A stretch of 14,809 nt of DNA from Oligoflexaceae bacterium (GCA_947474445.1 CANJJY010000058.1:1-14809); one strand, 5' to 3'. Positions 7,546 to 14,645 are shown, counted from the first letter of the stretch. Numbers and translations: made by a program. Notes: generated by a model from the sequence alone, not told the origin.

Positions 7546-9003
7546 TCAACCGGTAGAGCTCGCGAGAGCCCGCAAATTCGGAGTCGATTGGGGCACAACC
7601 TGACAACTGCTGTCGAGCTGCGCGATCGCATTGAACGCCGCGATCTTGTATCCCTCAGCCAAGGTTGGAAAATTGAAAATAATGGAATTTACAAAATCAT
7701 GAATATTCATTCCCGCGATCATGCAGCATTGTCCGATATGGATCAGGTTAGCGGCATCGGCGCCAAAGATGTGAACACCGAGAATGCAGTGGGTTTTACT
7801 GCAAACCAGTAGTTTCATCAAGCCGTGACTATCACCGCGAATATACCCACGGGCAATCTGATCGTAGCGCGCGCGACCAACCACGTAAGGTCGACCCGAT
7901 TGTTTGAGTTCTTCCTCGCTATGACCGACCGACGACATTTCCGGGATGGTATAGACACCGATCGGATAAAATTCGGGGAATTTGACGTTAGTCTTGCCAA
8001 AGGCATGGCTGCAGGCCAAGCGCCCTTGTTCGAGAGAGGTGCTGGCCAGAGCGGGGGGACCGATGACATCGCCGGCGGCGTAGATGTTGGGAACCGTCGT
8101 CTGAAAAAAGCGGTTCACTGAAATCGCTTTCCGCTCGGTGACCTTGATTCCGACCCGTTCGAGCCCCAGGTGATCGGTGCAGGATTCGCGTCCAGCGGCG
8201 AAGAAAAACAGTTCCGTTTCGAGCGTCAGGCCATCATATACGGCTTTTACGCTTGGACCTTCGACTTCCAGTCGCTGGAGGTGGTGCCCCAGTTCGAAGA
8301 TGACGCCCATCTCTTCCATTGATTTTTTGAGTTCTTCACCCAGCTCCTGATCCATGAATTGCATGATGCGCGTGCGCGAATCGACAATGTAGGTTTTGAC
8401 CCCTAATGCTGCAAAAATACAGGCATACTCGCAGCCTATGACGCCGGCACCGTAGATCGAGATCGAACGTGGAATCGATTCAACGCGCAGAATGTCATCG
8501 GAATCGACGACCCGCCAGCCATCGAAAGGGATTTCCGGCGGACGCCGCGGCTTTGATCCCGTTGCTATTAATATGAAGGCGGTCTTCAGTAGATAAGTTT
8601 CGCCGTCCACGGGATTGATACGGACTTCGTGGGGGCTTTCTATGTAGGCGCTGCCGCGAATGATTTCGACCTGGTTCTGGATCAACTGATGCAAAATGAT
8701 TTTTTCTTCATCCATCGACGCGGTCTTGGCGCGAATATGCAGTTTCGTGCTCGAGAGGTTGGCGACCAGACGATCGACCCAATGAGCGCCGAGATGCGAG
8801 TGAACACTGCGGATGGCAGCCAGCACTTCGCGCAAAGTCTTGGATGGGATGGTGCCCGTGTGGATCCAAGCCCCTCCGACTCGCTCCGGATGCTTTTCTA
8901 CCAAACCCACTTTTTTATTGAGTCGTGCCGCTTCCAGTGCCGCCTGTACTCCGGCAGAACCGCTCCCGATCACGATGAGATCGTACTCTGATCCCAAACC
9001 CAT
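7546..9003 (-). CDS. sthA: Soluble pyridine nucleotide transhydrogenase (Si-specific NAD(P)+ transhydrogenase)
   Basis: This flavoprotein moves hydride between NADPH and NAD+ in the cytoplasm. The 485-residue sequence has the FAD-binding VIGSGSAG (11-18), the active-site region VGGAWIHTGTIPSK (42-55), the nucleotide-binding IYGAGVIGCE (183-192) and the second FAD motif YAAGDVIG (308-315). Near the C-terminus FVNS-x4-FPTLAEGYKIAA (437-456) matches the transhydrogenase tail. The redox disulfide of lipoamide dehydrogenase and glutathione reductase is absent, and the catalytic His of their C-terminal HP motif is Phe here, which points to SthA. E. coli SthA keeps one cysteine at the first position; here that is Ala, so both are lost. 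The ATG at 9003 is chosen over one 24 codons upstream because GGAGGGGGA (complement of 9006-9014) lies directly before it. It heads the moxR-DUF58-transglutaminase run. Confidence 0.93.
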   Translation of the reverse strand: MGLGSEYDLIVIGSGSAGVQAALEAARLNKKVGLVEKHPERVGGAWIHTGTIPSKTLREVLAAIRSVHSHLGAHWVDRLVANLSSTKLHIRAKTASMDEEKIILHQLIQNQVEIIRGSAYIESPHEVRINPVDGETYLLKTAFILIATGSKPRRPPEIPFDGWRVVDSDDILRVESIPRSISIYGAGVIGCEYACIFAALGVKTYIVDSRTRIMQFMDQELGEELKKSMEEMGVIFELGHHLQRLEVEGPSVKAVYDGLTLETELFFFAAGRESCTDHLGLERVGIKVTERKAISVNRFFQTTVPNIYAAGDVIGPPALASTSLEQGRLACSHAFGKTNVKFPEFYPIGVYTIPEMSSVGHSEEELKQSGRPYVVGRARYDQIARGYIRGDSHGLMKLLVCSKTHCILGVHIFGADAANLIHIGQCCMIAGMNIHDFVNSIIFNFPTLAEGYKIAAFNAIAQLDSSCQVVPQSTPNLRALASSTG

Positions 9004-9039
9004 ATTCCCCCTCCGCGCTGATCTCACATATACTTGCTG

Positions 9040-9065
9040 ACCAAGGGTCCTTAGGAAACCTTGGT
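9040..9065. promoter_or_regulatory. Imperfect 26-nt palindrome upstream of sthA
   Basis: ACCAAGG (9040-9046) and CCTTGGT (9059-9065) are perfect inverted arms; inside them TCCT (9048-9051) and AGGA (9053-9056) form a second inverted pair around a central T. The two halves differ only by one unpaired G on one side and AA on the other. The element lies 37-62 nt upstream of the sthA start. It could be an operator for a dimeric regulator or a hairpin in the sthA leader. There is no U-run, so it is not a terminator. Confidence 0.5.
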
Positions 9066-9331
9066 GCGAAGTCATCGGCGCTTTACTTCCAGTTTAAGGG
9101 GAAAGGACACTGCAAGGTTTGCCTGTACCCCGATTCGATACGGCTGATCCCGTCCCGTGAAAGCTTGGGAGCAGTCCGCGCTGGGTAAACTGTCTCGATC
9201 GAGCGACGAGGGGCCCGCTCTGCTCAAGGGGGCGATTTGGAGGTAACATCATGATATATATTTCCTATATGCTCATCCCAAGCGAGTCGTAGGCCTCTCA
9301 GCATCGATCCGCATACAGTCAGGGGGAAGTC
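9066..9331. other. Divergent intergenic region between sthA and the membrane-protein pair
   Basis: Together with the sthA leader, 9004-9331 holds no long gene. It must contain the promoters for both divergent units, but no convincing -35/-10 pair is visible on either strand. A weak TAAACT (9186-9191) is followed by the palindrome CTCGATCGAG (9194-9203). The only coding-like element is the short ORF at 9251. Confidence 0.5.
9251..9292 (+). CDS. Possible 13-codon leader peptide
   Basis: An ATG at 9251 is preceded by a perfect GGAGGT (9239-9244) at 6 nt and opens MIYISYMLIPSES before a TAG. It is in the same frame as the membrane-protein gene that starts at 9332, 39 nt after this stop. It could be a leader peptide coupled to that gene, or the original N-terminus of that gene cut off by a stop codon. 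The peptide is hydrophobic and low in charge. Without comparative data, translation is uncertain. Confidence 0.35.
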   Translation: MIYISYMLIPSES

Positions 9332-9754
9332 ATGTATCTGAGCGAGCCATTTGTCGCGCAAGTGGAGGCGAGTCTCGGCATCTGGATTCAAGCTTTTAGG
9401 ATCAGTTACGGCTGCTTTGCAGGAGTGGCTCTCCTGCTCGCCATGCTTTACATCGGGCGGGGAGGGCTGCCCTCGCTTTTGAGGCAAAGCCTTCACTTTA
9501 CCGCCGCCTTCTGGCCCTGCGCTTACCTCTTCGTGCTCCGTGATATTCCGCAGCGACATGTGATGGATCATTTTTTTGGATGGGTCTGGCCCTCGCTTTG
9601 TCTGTTCGCCCTGCCCGATTTCGTGAACATCATCATGCACGGTTCCTACTATGTCTTCGGCTGGCCCTCAAGTTTGCGTGCCCTGCAAAAGCGAGTGGAA
9701 AGCCGGCACCTCGAACAATCTTTCCTCCGGGGCCACAGGCAAATGACTAAGTGA
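9332..9754 (+). CDS. Small polytopic membrane protein, family not recognised
   Basis: The 140-residue protein starts at an ATG with AGGGGGA (9321-9327) just upstream. Hydrophobic stretches at about 24-41, 55-69 and 83-105 suggest three membrane helices, joined by short loops; the C-terminal 28 residues are basic and hydrophilic (KRVESRHLEQSFLRGHR) and probably cytoplasmic. Aromatic residues are frequent around helices 2 and 3 (FWPCAY, FFGWVWP, YYVFGWP). There is no signal peptide or catalytic motif that I can name. It lies 55 nt upstream of a YciB-like membrane protein on the same strand, so the two are probably cotranscribed and may work together in the inner membrane. Function unknown. Confidence 0.75.
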   Translation: MYLSEPFVAQVEASLGIWIQAFRISYGCFAGVALLLAMLYIGRGGLPSLLRQSLHFTAAFWPCAYLFVLRDIPQRHVMDHFFGWVWPSLCLFALPDFVNIIMHGSYYVFGWPSSLRALQKRVESRHLEQSFLRGHRQMTK

Positions 9755-9809
9755 GTCGGTTTCTTCCGTGATAGACTGGTAAAGGTGCCAACCCCAGGCT
9801 GGGATCAGC

Positions 9810-10403
9810 ATGAATCTAAATATGCTCGCTCTACAATTTGCTCCCCTCGTCATTTATCTTCTGGTCGATACCTTCAAGGGTTTTCGGGCAGGTGTCTATG
9901 CGGCGATAGCAACCAGCATCCTCGGCGTCGGCCTCGACTATGGTTTTAGCGGTGAATTCGATCAAATGCTGCTCGGCGAATCGGTCTTTGTCATTTTGCT
10001 CGGCTCGGTGAGTCTGAAGATGAATAACGATCGGTACTTTAAGTTTCAACCGACGGTGGTGGCTTGGATTTTTTCGCTGATTTTTGCTTATTTCCAAGCC
10101 TTTGATCAACCTCTTCTCTTGCGATACATGCCGCATATGGAAAAAATATTTTTGAACGCCAAGGCCGATCCAGAAGCAGAAAGCAAAACTCTGGAAAGTC
10201 CCATGCTGGCTGCTTTGCACGATCCGGCCACCCTACAGACCATGGGGCGGCTGTCATTCGGGTGTATCTGGCTTTTTCTCGGACATGGATTGATTATGGC
10301 CTATGCGGCTCTCCGCCTGTCGACGCGCGCTTGGCTCGGTTGGCGTTTGGCGATTTATCCGGCGCTCTTGGTCATGGTCGTTTTCTATCAAGTGGTGCGG
10401 TAA
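9810..10403 (+). CDS. YciB/IspZ-like (septation protein A family) inner-membrane protein
   Basis: The 197-residue protein is highly hydrophobic with about six membrane segments (roughly 8-20, 27-43, 57-69, 82-97, 148-168, 177-194). The N-terminal FAPLVIYLLVDTFKG followed by a small-residue helix, and the segment DRYFKFQPTVVAWIFSL (74-90) followed by QPLLLRYM, match the layout of YciB, where F-I-K-W-K-x-T-V-I-Y is followed by K-P-L-I-Q-R-M. E. coli YciB is 179 residues. That protein takes part in cell-envelope synthesis and division. The similarity is by pattern only, and a soluble insertion at about 115-145 is unusual, so this could be a divergent relative. The start at 9810 has only a weak GGGAT upstream; an ATG four codons later has none. 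A short CCCAG/CTGGG inverted repeat (9793-9803) lies right before the start. Confidence 0.8.
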   Translation: MNLNMLALQFAPLVIYLLVDTFKGFRAGVYAAIATSILGVGLDYGFSGEFDQMLLGESVFVILLGSVSLKMNNDRYFKFQPTVVAWIFSLIFAYFQAFDQPLLLRYMPHMEKIFLNAKADPEAESKTLESPMLAALHDPATLQTMGRLSFGCIWLFLGHGLIMAYAALRLSTRAWLGWRLAIYPALLVMVVFYQVVR

Positions 10404-10473
10404 GAGCGAGGGGGACGGCTACCTCCTGAACGTGCGCTCCTCCGCAGGGAGGCATCTCTCTGTTTCGCTTGAG

Positions 10474-10503
10474 TTGTCTGCATACGAGAGCTCAGAATAT
10501 AAT
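10474..10503 (+). promoter_or_regulatory. Sigma70-like promoter for the MinD-like / J-HTH / rluD operon
   Basis: A perfect -10 hexamer TATAAT (10498-10503) is preceded at 18 bp by TTGTCT (10474-10479), which matches four of six positions of TTGACA. Transcription would begin near 10510 and leave a leader of about 110 nt before the ATPase gene. It lies in the gap between the YciB-like gene and the ATPase gene, as expected for the start of a new unit. Confidence 0.6.
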
Positions 10504-10522
10504 GAATGAGGCAGGGAGCGAG

Positions 10523-10597
10523 ATGGTCTGCTGTCGGAGTGAGAAGTTCAGACGAATCCACTTCACGAGCATCGCACTGAGATCGCGCACGCAATGA
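10523..10597 (+). CDS. Possible 24-codon ORF in the operon leader
   Basis: An ATG at 10523, preceded by AGGGAG (10513-10518), opens 24 codons ending in TGA at 10595-10597, starting MVCCRSEKF and rich in Arg and Ser. It lies between the predicted promoter and the ATPase start. The composition gives no family clue, and it may simply be an untranslated leader. Confidence 0.2.
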   Translation: MVCCRSEKFRRIHFTSIALRSRTQ

Positions 10598-10619
10598 CCT
10601 TACATCACTGGGATGGCTC

Positions 10620-11696
10620 ATGTTTGAACTAAGCTCACGTCTGAAGCAAGCCCCCCTGGGACCAGAAGTTGAAACGAGCCAATTCGTGGCTCAACACTTT
10701 GCCCAGTGGAAGCTCGGACTTCCCTTTGAAACCGCTTTGCCACTCTCCAAGCATGTGCCTGCGGTGATCGCCGTCGGTGGTGGCAAGGGTGGAGTTGGCA
10801 AGAGCATCGTCAGTGCCAACCTCGCAGCGACCCTGGCTCAGTTCGGCTATCGGGTCCTGGTCGTCGACCTCGACCTCGGCTGTTCGAATCTTCATAGCCA
10901 TTTCGGAATCGCGATGCCGAAGCGGAGCCTCGCCGAATTTCTCTTGACCAAAACGGCCAGTTTTCGCGATGTGATTCTGCCAGCTCCCGTGCAGGGCGTC
11001 GCTTTTATTGCAGGGGGGCGCGAAGAGACCTGGAGCGATCAGATCGACCAATCATCTGATTACCTCTTGCCGCTCTGGCAATCCTTGATTGCCTCCAAGC
11101 AGCAGTTCAAAGTCGATATTGTCCTGCTCGATCTAGGGGCTGGTACCCATCGCTATACGATGGACTTCTTTACCTGCGCGCACCTCGGGCTCGTCACCTG
11201 CCTCCCTGAGCCGACGTCCATAGAGAATGCCTATGTCTTCTTCAAGATGACTCTTTGGAAGCTTATCGACAACATCGGTCGCCGGCTCGGCCAGCAGGAA
11301 ATTGCCCAGGACGTGAAGGCGGCGCTCGTGTCGCTGGCCGGGGGCTCCCTCAGCAATGGCTACGCGAGCAGCTTCAAGCATTTGCAGTTGAGCTATCCGC
11401 ATTTTATCCACGAGCTGCTCAAGGCCATCCAAGGACGCTGCATGGGTATCGTGATCAATCAGACCCGTGACCAATCGGATATCGACCTGGGCTCTTCTAT
11501 GGAGCATATCTGTCAAAAGTATTTCGGCTTGCCCACTAAGTACGTTGGCTATTTAAACTATGACGAAGCCGTGTTGAAATCTCTCAAAAATCGGCGTTTG
11601 CTTGTTTCCGATTTTCCTCATAGTATGATTGCTAAACGACTTTCTGTCGCCGCTTCGCATTCTCTCAAAATTCTTGGTATGCAACGGAGAAATTGA
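10620..11696 (+). CDS. MinD/ParA-family P-loop ATPase (FlhG/MinD-like)
   Basis: This 358-residue protein is a deviant-Walker ATPase of the MinD/ParA/FlhG group. The core starts after a 45-residue N-terminal extension with GGGKGGVGKS (53-62), carrying the signature lysine K56 and P-loop lysine K61. Switch I is DLDLGCSNLHSHFG (83-96) and the Walker B-like DLGAG is at 171-175. PEPTSIENAYVFFK (197-210) is a motif shared with FlhG and related MinD proteins. Such ATPases dimerise on ATP and place partner complexes at membranes, poles or the nucleoid. No C-terminal amphipathic MinD membrane helix is obvious. An insertion-like stretch around residues 230-260 is longer than in plain MinD. Flagellar genes are absent nearby, so FlhG is not a safe name. 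The stop TGA overlaps the next gene's ATG by one base. The ATG at 10620 has only a weak ribosome site. Confidence 0.92.
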   Translation: MFELSSRLKQAPLGPEVETSQFVAQHFAQWKLGLPFETALPLSKHVPAVIAVGGGKGGVGKSIVSANLAATLAQFGYRVLVVDLDLGCSNLHSHFGIAMPKRSLAEFLLTKTASFRDVILPAPVQGVAFIAGGREETWSDQIDQSSDYLLPLWQSLIASKQQFKVDIVLLDLGAGTHRYTMDFFTCAHLGLVTCLPEPTSIENAYVFFKMTLWKLIDNIGRRLGQQEIAQDVKAALVSLAGGSLSNGYASSFKHLQLSYPHFIHELLKAIQGRCMGIVINQTRDQSDIDLGSSMEHICQKYFGLPTKYVGYLNYDEAVLKSLKNRRLLVSDFPHSMIAKRLSVAASHSLKILGMQRRN

Positions 11697-12505
11697 TGAT
11701 CGAACAGTTGGGATCGGAAACCAAAGCGGCGCGACAAAAATTGGGAGTTCAGGTGCATGAGGGCCCTACTCACTACGAGCTACTCGATGTTTCTACCCAG
11801 GCGACTCGACTTCAGATCCGCGAAGCTTATATCCGACTAAAAAATACCTATGCCAGCGGCAGCCAGGCGCTTTACTCGCTGATGTCTGACGACGAAGCGC
11901 GTCAGACCTTGGAAAAGATGGAAGAAGCCTACCGCATACTCGATGATGAGATGCTGCGGAAAGAATATGATGAGCTGATTGGACTGCAGCGCGAATCGGC
12001 CAAGTCTCTCGACATTTTCGCCCCTACGACCGAAACGCGAGTCAACGGTCGGTCCGAACTGAATCCCTTTCAAAATGACGCAGAGGCAACGCGGCCCTGG
12101 ACGGAGGAACCTCCCGAGCGCAAACCTTCGCCGCGCATGGCCGTTTCAACCCTGAGCAAGATCAAAAAATTTGCAGCTCGCGCTTTCACGACTGAGGTAA
12201 AGGCGCAGGAAGAAACTCTTTTAGCCAATCCCCAGACCTTCGATGGTGTTGTTTTGACTCAACTACGTGAGCTCATGGGGGTCCCTCAATCCGAGGTCCA
12301 GGAGCGAACTAAAATTGCGATTGAGTACATCAAAGCCTTGGAGAATAACGACTTTCAAAAGCTACCTTCTCTCGTGTATGTTAGGGGTTTTCTGAAGATC
12401 TATCTGCAGTATCTTGGACTCCAGGATTTGGAGGGCCGGCTCCTGATAGATGCCTACGCGGAGAAGTACAACCATTGGCGCGAGAAACACAGACCCCACT
12501 CGTGA
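11696..12505 (+). CDS. Degenerate J-domain / RodZ-like HTH protein
   Basis: This 269-residue protein has two recognisable parts. Residues 25-94 read as a J domain: HYELLDVSTQAT, a helix II IREAYIRLK, and a helix III ending EEAYRILDDEMLRKEYD. The HPD tripeptide needed to stimulate Hsp70 is missing; the loop reads TYASGS. Residues 95-180 are a polar linker with little predicted fold. Residues 185-246 match the HTH_25 domain of RodZ: LRELMGVPQSEVQERTKIAIEYIKALE then DFQKLPSLVYVRGFLKIY. Unlike RodZ there is no membrane helix after it, so the protein is cytoplasmic. The ATG at 11696 has GGAGA (11686-11690) at 5 nt; a TTG three bases earlier is too close to that site. It is coupled to the MinD-like gene before it and overlaps rluD after it. 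A partner or adaptor for the MinD-like ATPase is likely but inferred from position. Confidence 0.9.
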   Translation: MIEQLGSETKAARQKLGVQVHEGPTHYELLDVSTQATRLQIREAYIRLKNTYASGSQALYSLMSDDEARQTLEKMEEAYRILDDEMLRKEYDELIGLQRESAKSLDIFAPTTETRVNGRSELNPFQNDAEATRPWTEEPPERKPSPRMAVSTLSKIKKFAARAFTTEVKAQEETLLANPQTFDGVVLTQLRELMGVPQSEVQERTKIAIEYIKALENNDFQKLPSLVYVRGFLKIYLQYLGLQDLEGRLLIDAYAEKYNHWREKHRPHS

Positions 12506-13539
12506 TTGATATCGATCACGCACCGAAAAGCCGTCTCGATGCTTTTTTGGCAAATCAGCTCGAAAACCAGAGCCGATCAGCCGTTCAAGCGCTTATTCGA
12601 GCCGGACATATCACAGTCAACGGCGAAAAGAAGAAGACCGGCTATGCTCTCGAGCTAGGCGATCGCATCGAAATCACTTGGCCTGAGGGCAAAGGCCCAG
12701 CTGGAGCTGATTCAGCCGAGGATGAGCTCGTAGCGAGCGAGATTCCACTCGATATCCTCTACGAAGATGAAGCCGTTCTCGTCATCAACAAGCAGGCCGG
12801 TATCGTCGTGCATCCCGGAGCGGGAACCCGCGGCCAGCCCACTCTCTTAGCCGGTGTCTTGGCCCATTTAGCACGAGCAGCCAGTGAACTTCCCGGTGAT
12901 CCGGAGCGTCCCGGCGTCGTGCACCGCTTAGACAAAGATACCTCGGGCGTCATCGTCATGGCCAAGACTCCCGAAGCCCATCGACACCTGGCTTTGCAAT
13001 TTAAGAACAAAACCAATCTCCGGGAATACGTAGCCCTGCTCGATGGAGCGATGGCGGACGACGAGCGGACGGTAGAGAGTTATCTCTACCGCGATCCACG
13101 GTTTCGGACTCGTTTTGCTTCGCTGACGCAGGAAGAATATGTCGCCAAGCAAGAAGAGACTTCGGAACGGGGGCGGGAACTCCTCGGTTACCGCTACGCA
13201 AAGACACTCTTTACGCGGCGGAAGGTCTTCGGGCGTCGCCTGACCCTCGCTTTGATGCGACTGGAAACGGGGCGAACGCATCAGATTCGCGTTCATGCAA
13301 AAAGTCTCGGGTTGCCAGTTTGGGGCGACAGCCTCTACGGATCGACCCGGCGTCTTCCCCCTCATTTTCCTGTCGATCTGCGGCAAGCTATCGAGAACAC
13401 GCCGCGCCTTCTCCTGCATGCAAGACGGCTTGGCTTTGTTCATCCTACTTCCGGCCAGAAGCTGGCTTTTGAAGCGCCTCTACCCGCAGATTTTCGAGGC
13501 GTGCTAGAATTATTAGAAAAGCACGCTCAGAACTCCTGA
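12502..13539 (+). CDS. rluD: Large-subunit rRNA pseudouridine synthase, RluD type
   Basis: RluD isomerises uridines of helix 69 in 23S rRNA (1911/1915/1917 in E. coli) to pseudouridine. Here an N-terminal S4 RNA-binding domain (about residues 10-60, with SRSAVQALIRAGHITVNG) precedes the catalytic core. Visible motifs are INKQAGIVVHPG, the catalytic loop VVHRLDKDTSGVIVMAKT with Asp144, and METGRTHQIRVH. An insertion-like stretch at about 195-230 makes it 345 residues, slightly longer than E. coli RluD (326). I chose the GTG at 12502, which gives a GTGA overlap with the previous stop and places the S4 domain at the normal distance from the N-terminus. A TTG at 12475 with a distant GGAG is an alternative and would add nine residues. 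The close relatives RluA and RluC cannot be fully excluded without alignment. Confidence 0.93.
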   Translation: MIDIDHAPKSRLDAFLANQLENQSRSAVQALIRAGHITVNGEKKKTGYALELGDRIEITWPEGKGPAGADSAEDELVASEIPLDILYEDEAVLVINKQAGIVVHPGAGTRGQPTLLAGVLAHLARAASELPGDPERPGVVHRLDKDTSGVIVMAKTPEAHRHLALQFKNKTNLREYVALLDGAMADDERTVESYLYRDPRFRTRFASLTQEEYVAKQEETSERGRELLGYRYAKTLFTRRKVFGRRLTLALMRLETGRTHQIRVHAKSLGLPVWGDSLYGSTRRLPPHFPVDLRQAIENTPRLLLHARRLGFVHPTSGQKLAFEAPLPADFRGVLELLEKHAQNS

Positions 13540-13624
13540 TTCGTAAATTGTTCGTAGTGCGCGGCGTCTCTGGTCGCGTAAGCTGTCATGAGTCTGAGCA
13601 CCAAATGCTGCAAGGGAATGCGTC

Positions 13625-14623
13625 ATGAAGTTTTGGTTTTGTCTGGTGGGGATTCTCTCCTGGAGTACAGCGTTCGCGACCACTTTCAAGGAAATCAAAC
13701 CGGCCAAAGACCTGGCAGCTGCCTCGGAAGAGATGGTGTTTTTGCTGGTCGACAAATCCAAACTCAAGGCTGACCTGCTCACCTGGCCCGAAAACGAGCA
13801 AGTCTCCGAGCATTTGCTGTCTTTTCGGATCGCCATCGGCAAGGAAGAAGGCGACAAGCAGAAGGCGGGCGACAACCGGACTCCTGAAGGCATCTACTTC
13901 GCCAAGCAAATCCTTCGGCACGGACTGCCAGCAAAATATGGACCTTTCGCTATTCCTATCGATTTTCCAAATCCTCTCGATCGCTTCCTCGGTAAGACGG
14001 GTTACGGAATTTGGCTTCACGGCGTAGAACAAGATACCCGCATCGACGCCGCGAAGATTACCGAAGGCTGCGTCGCCTTTTACAATGCCGACATCGAAGC
14101 TTTGACCCAATGGCTCCAACCCCAGCAATCCGTCATCGTCATCGCGCGTGATGCGAAGGAAGTCAATCGACCGCAAGACATCAGCCAGGTCCGCAAGCTG
14201 ACCCTCGGTTGGATTGATGCCTGGGCCAAGCGTGATCTGGATCGCTATATTTCCTTTTATACGGACGACTTCAAGCATCTGAACAAAAGTTTGAAGAGCT
14301 TTCAAGCCTACAAACGCCGCGTTTTCAGCTCCTACAAGGAGATGACGGTCAAGATGAGTCAGATGCGAGTCTTCACGCACGATCGCTATGCTGTCGTGAT
14401 CATGAATCAGGACTTCAACGGTGACAATCGCTACAAGACCTTCGGTCGCAAACTGCTCTACTGGCAACGCAGCGATGCCGGTGAATGGAAGCTATTTCAC
14501 GAAGACTTCAACGATCAACCGATCCGCCTGCAAAGCCTTTCCAGGGAAAAGCTGGCCCACATCATCAAGATGTCGCCAAGTACTAAGCTCCTGCAAGAAG
14601 GCCGTTCGGAATCTCGCCTCTGA
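13625..14623 (+). CDS. Secreted L,D-transpeptidase with C-terminal NTF2-like domain (Csd6/Pgp2-like)
   Basis: A signal peptide is evident at 1-18, with a cut after AFA, so the protein is periplasmic. A YkuD/YafK catalytic domain follows: GDNRTPEGIYF (82-92), IPIDFPNPLDR (110-120), IWLHG with His132, and ITEGCVAFYNAD (145-156) with the nucleophile Cys149. From about 193 to 310 comes an NTF2/SnoaL-like domain beginning LGWIDAWAKRDLDRYISFYTDDF. This order and the length of 332 match Csd6 of Helicobacter pylori and Pgp2 of Campylobacter jejuni. Those proteins act as L,D-carboxypeptidases that trim tetrapeptide stems to tripeptides and set helical cell shape. Plain L,D-transpeptidase cross-linking is the alternative. 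AGGGA (13613-13617) sits 7 nt before the ATG, and a terminator follows. Only 85 nt separate it from rluD, and no good promoter is seen in that gap, so read-through from the upstream operon is possible. Confidence 0.93.
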   Translation: MKFWFCLVGILSWSTAFATTFKEIKPAKDLAAASEEMVFLLVDKSKLKADLLTWPENEQVSEHLLSFRIAIGKEEGDKQKAGDNRTPEGIYFAKQILRHGLPAKYGPFAIPIDFPNPLDRFLGKTGYGIWLHGVEQDTRIDAAKITEGCVAFYNADIEALTQWLQPQQSVIVIARDAKEVNRPQDISQVRKLTLGWIDAWAKRDLDRYISFYTDDFKHLNKSLKSFQAYKRRVFSSYKEMTVKMSQMRVFTHDRYAVVIMNQDFNGDNRYKTFGRKLLYWQRSDAGEWKLFHEDFNDQPIRLQSLSREKLAHIIKMSPSTKLLQEGRSESRL

Positions 14624-14645
14624 GCTGAAGCGGGGACCAGGGAGG

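Noticed and set aside
7539..7631. 31-residue N-terminal extension of the MoxR ATPase
   Set aside because: It overlaps the end of sthA and is unlike MoxR N-termini, while a good ribosome site precedes 7538.
9004..9075. 24-residue N-terminal extension of sthA
   Set aside because: There is no ribosome site before 9075, whereas GGAGGGGGA lies directly before 9003. The extension also contains the palindrome.
9224..9640. Minus-strand 138-codon ORF over the small membrane protein
   Set aside because: The opposite strand has a better ribosome site and a coherent membrane-helix pattern; the antisense product is polar and unlike any family that I know.
10440..10460. CCTCC/GGAGG hairpin after the YciB-like gene as a terminator
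   Set aside because: The stem is short and no T-run follows.
13586..14467. A 293-codon minus-strand ORF antisense to the L,D-transpeptidase gene
   Set aside because: It is fully covered by a plus-strand gene with signal peptide, catalytic motifs and ribosome site. The antisense protein has no recognisable family and is the usual mirror of a codon-biased gene.
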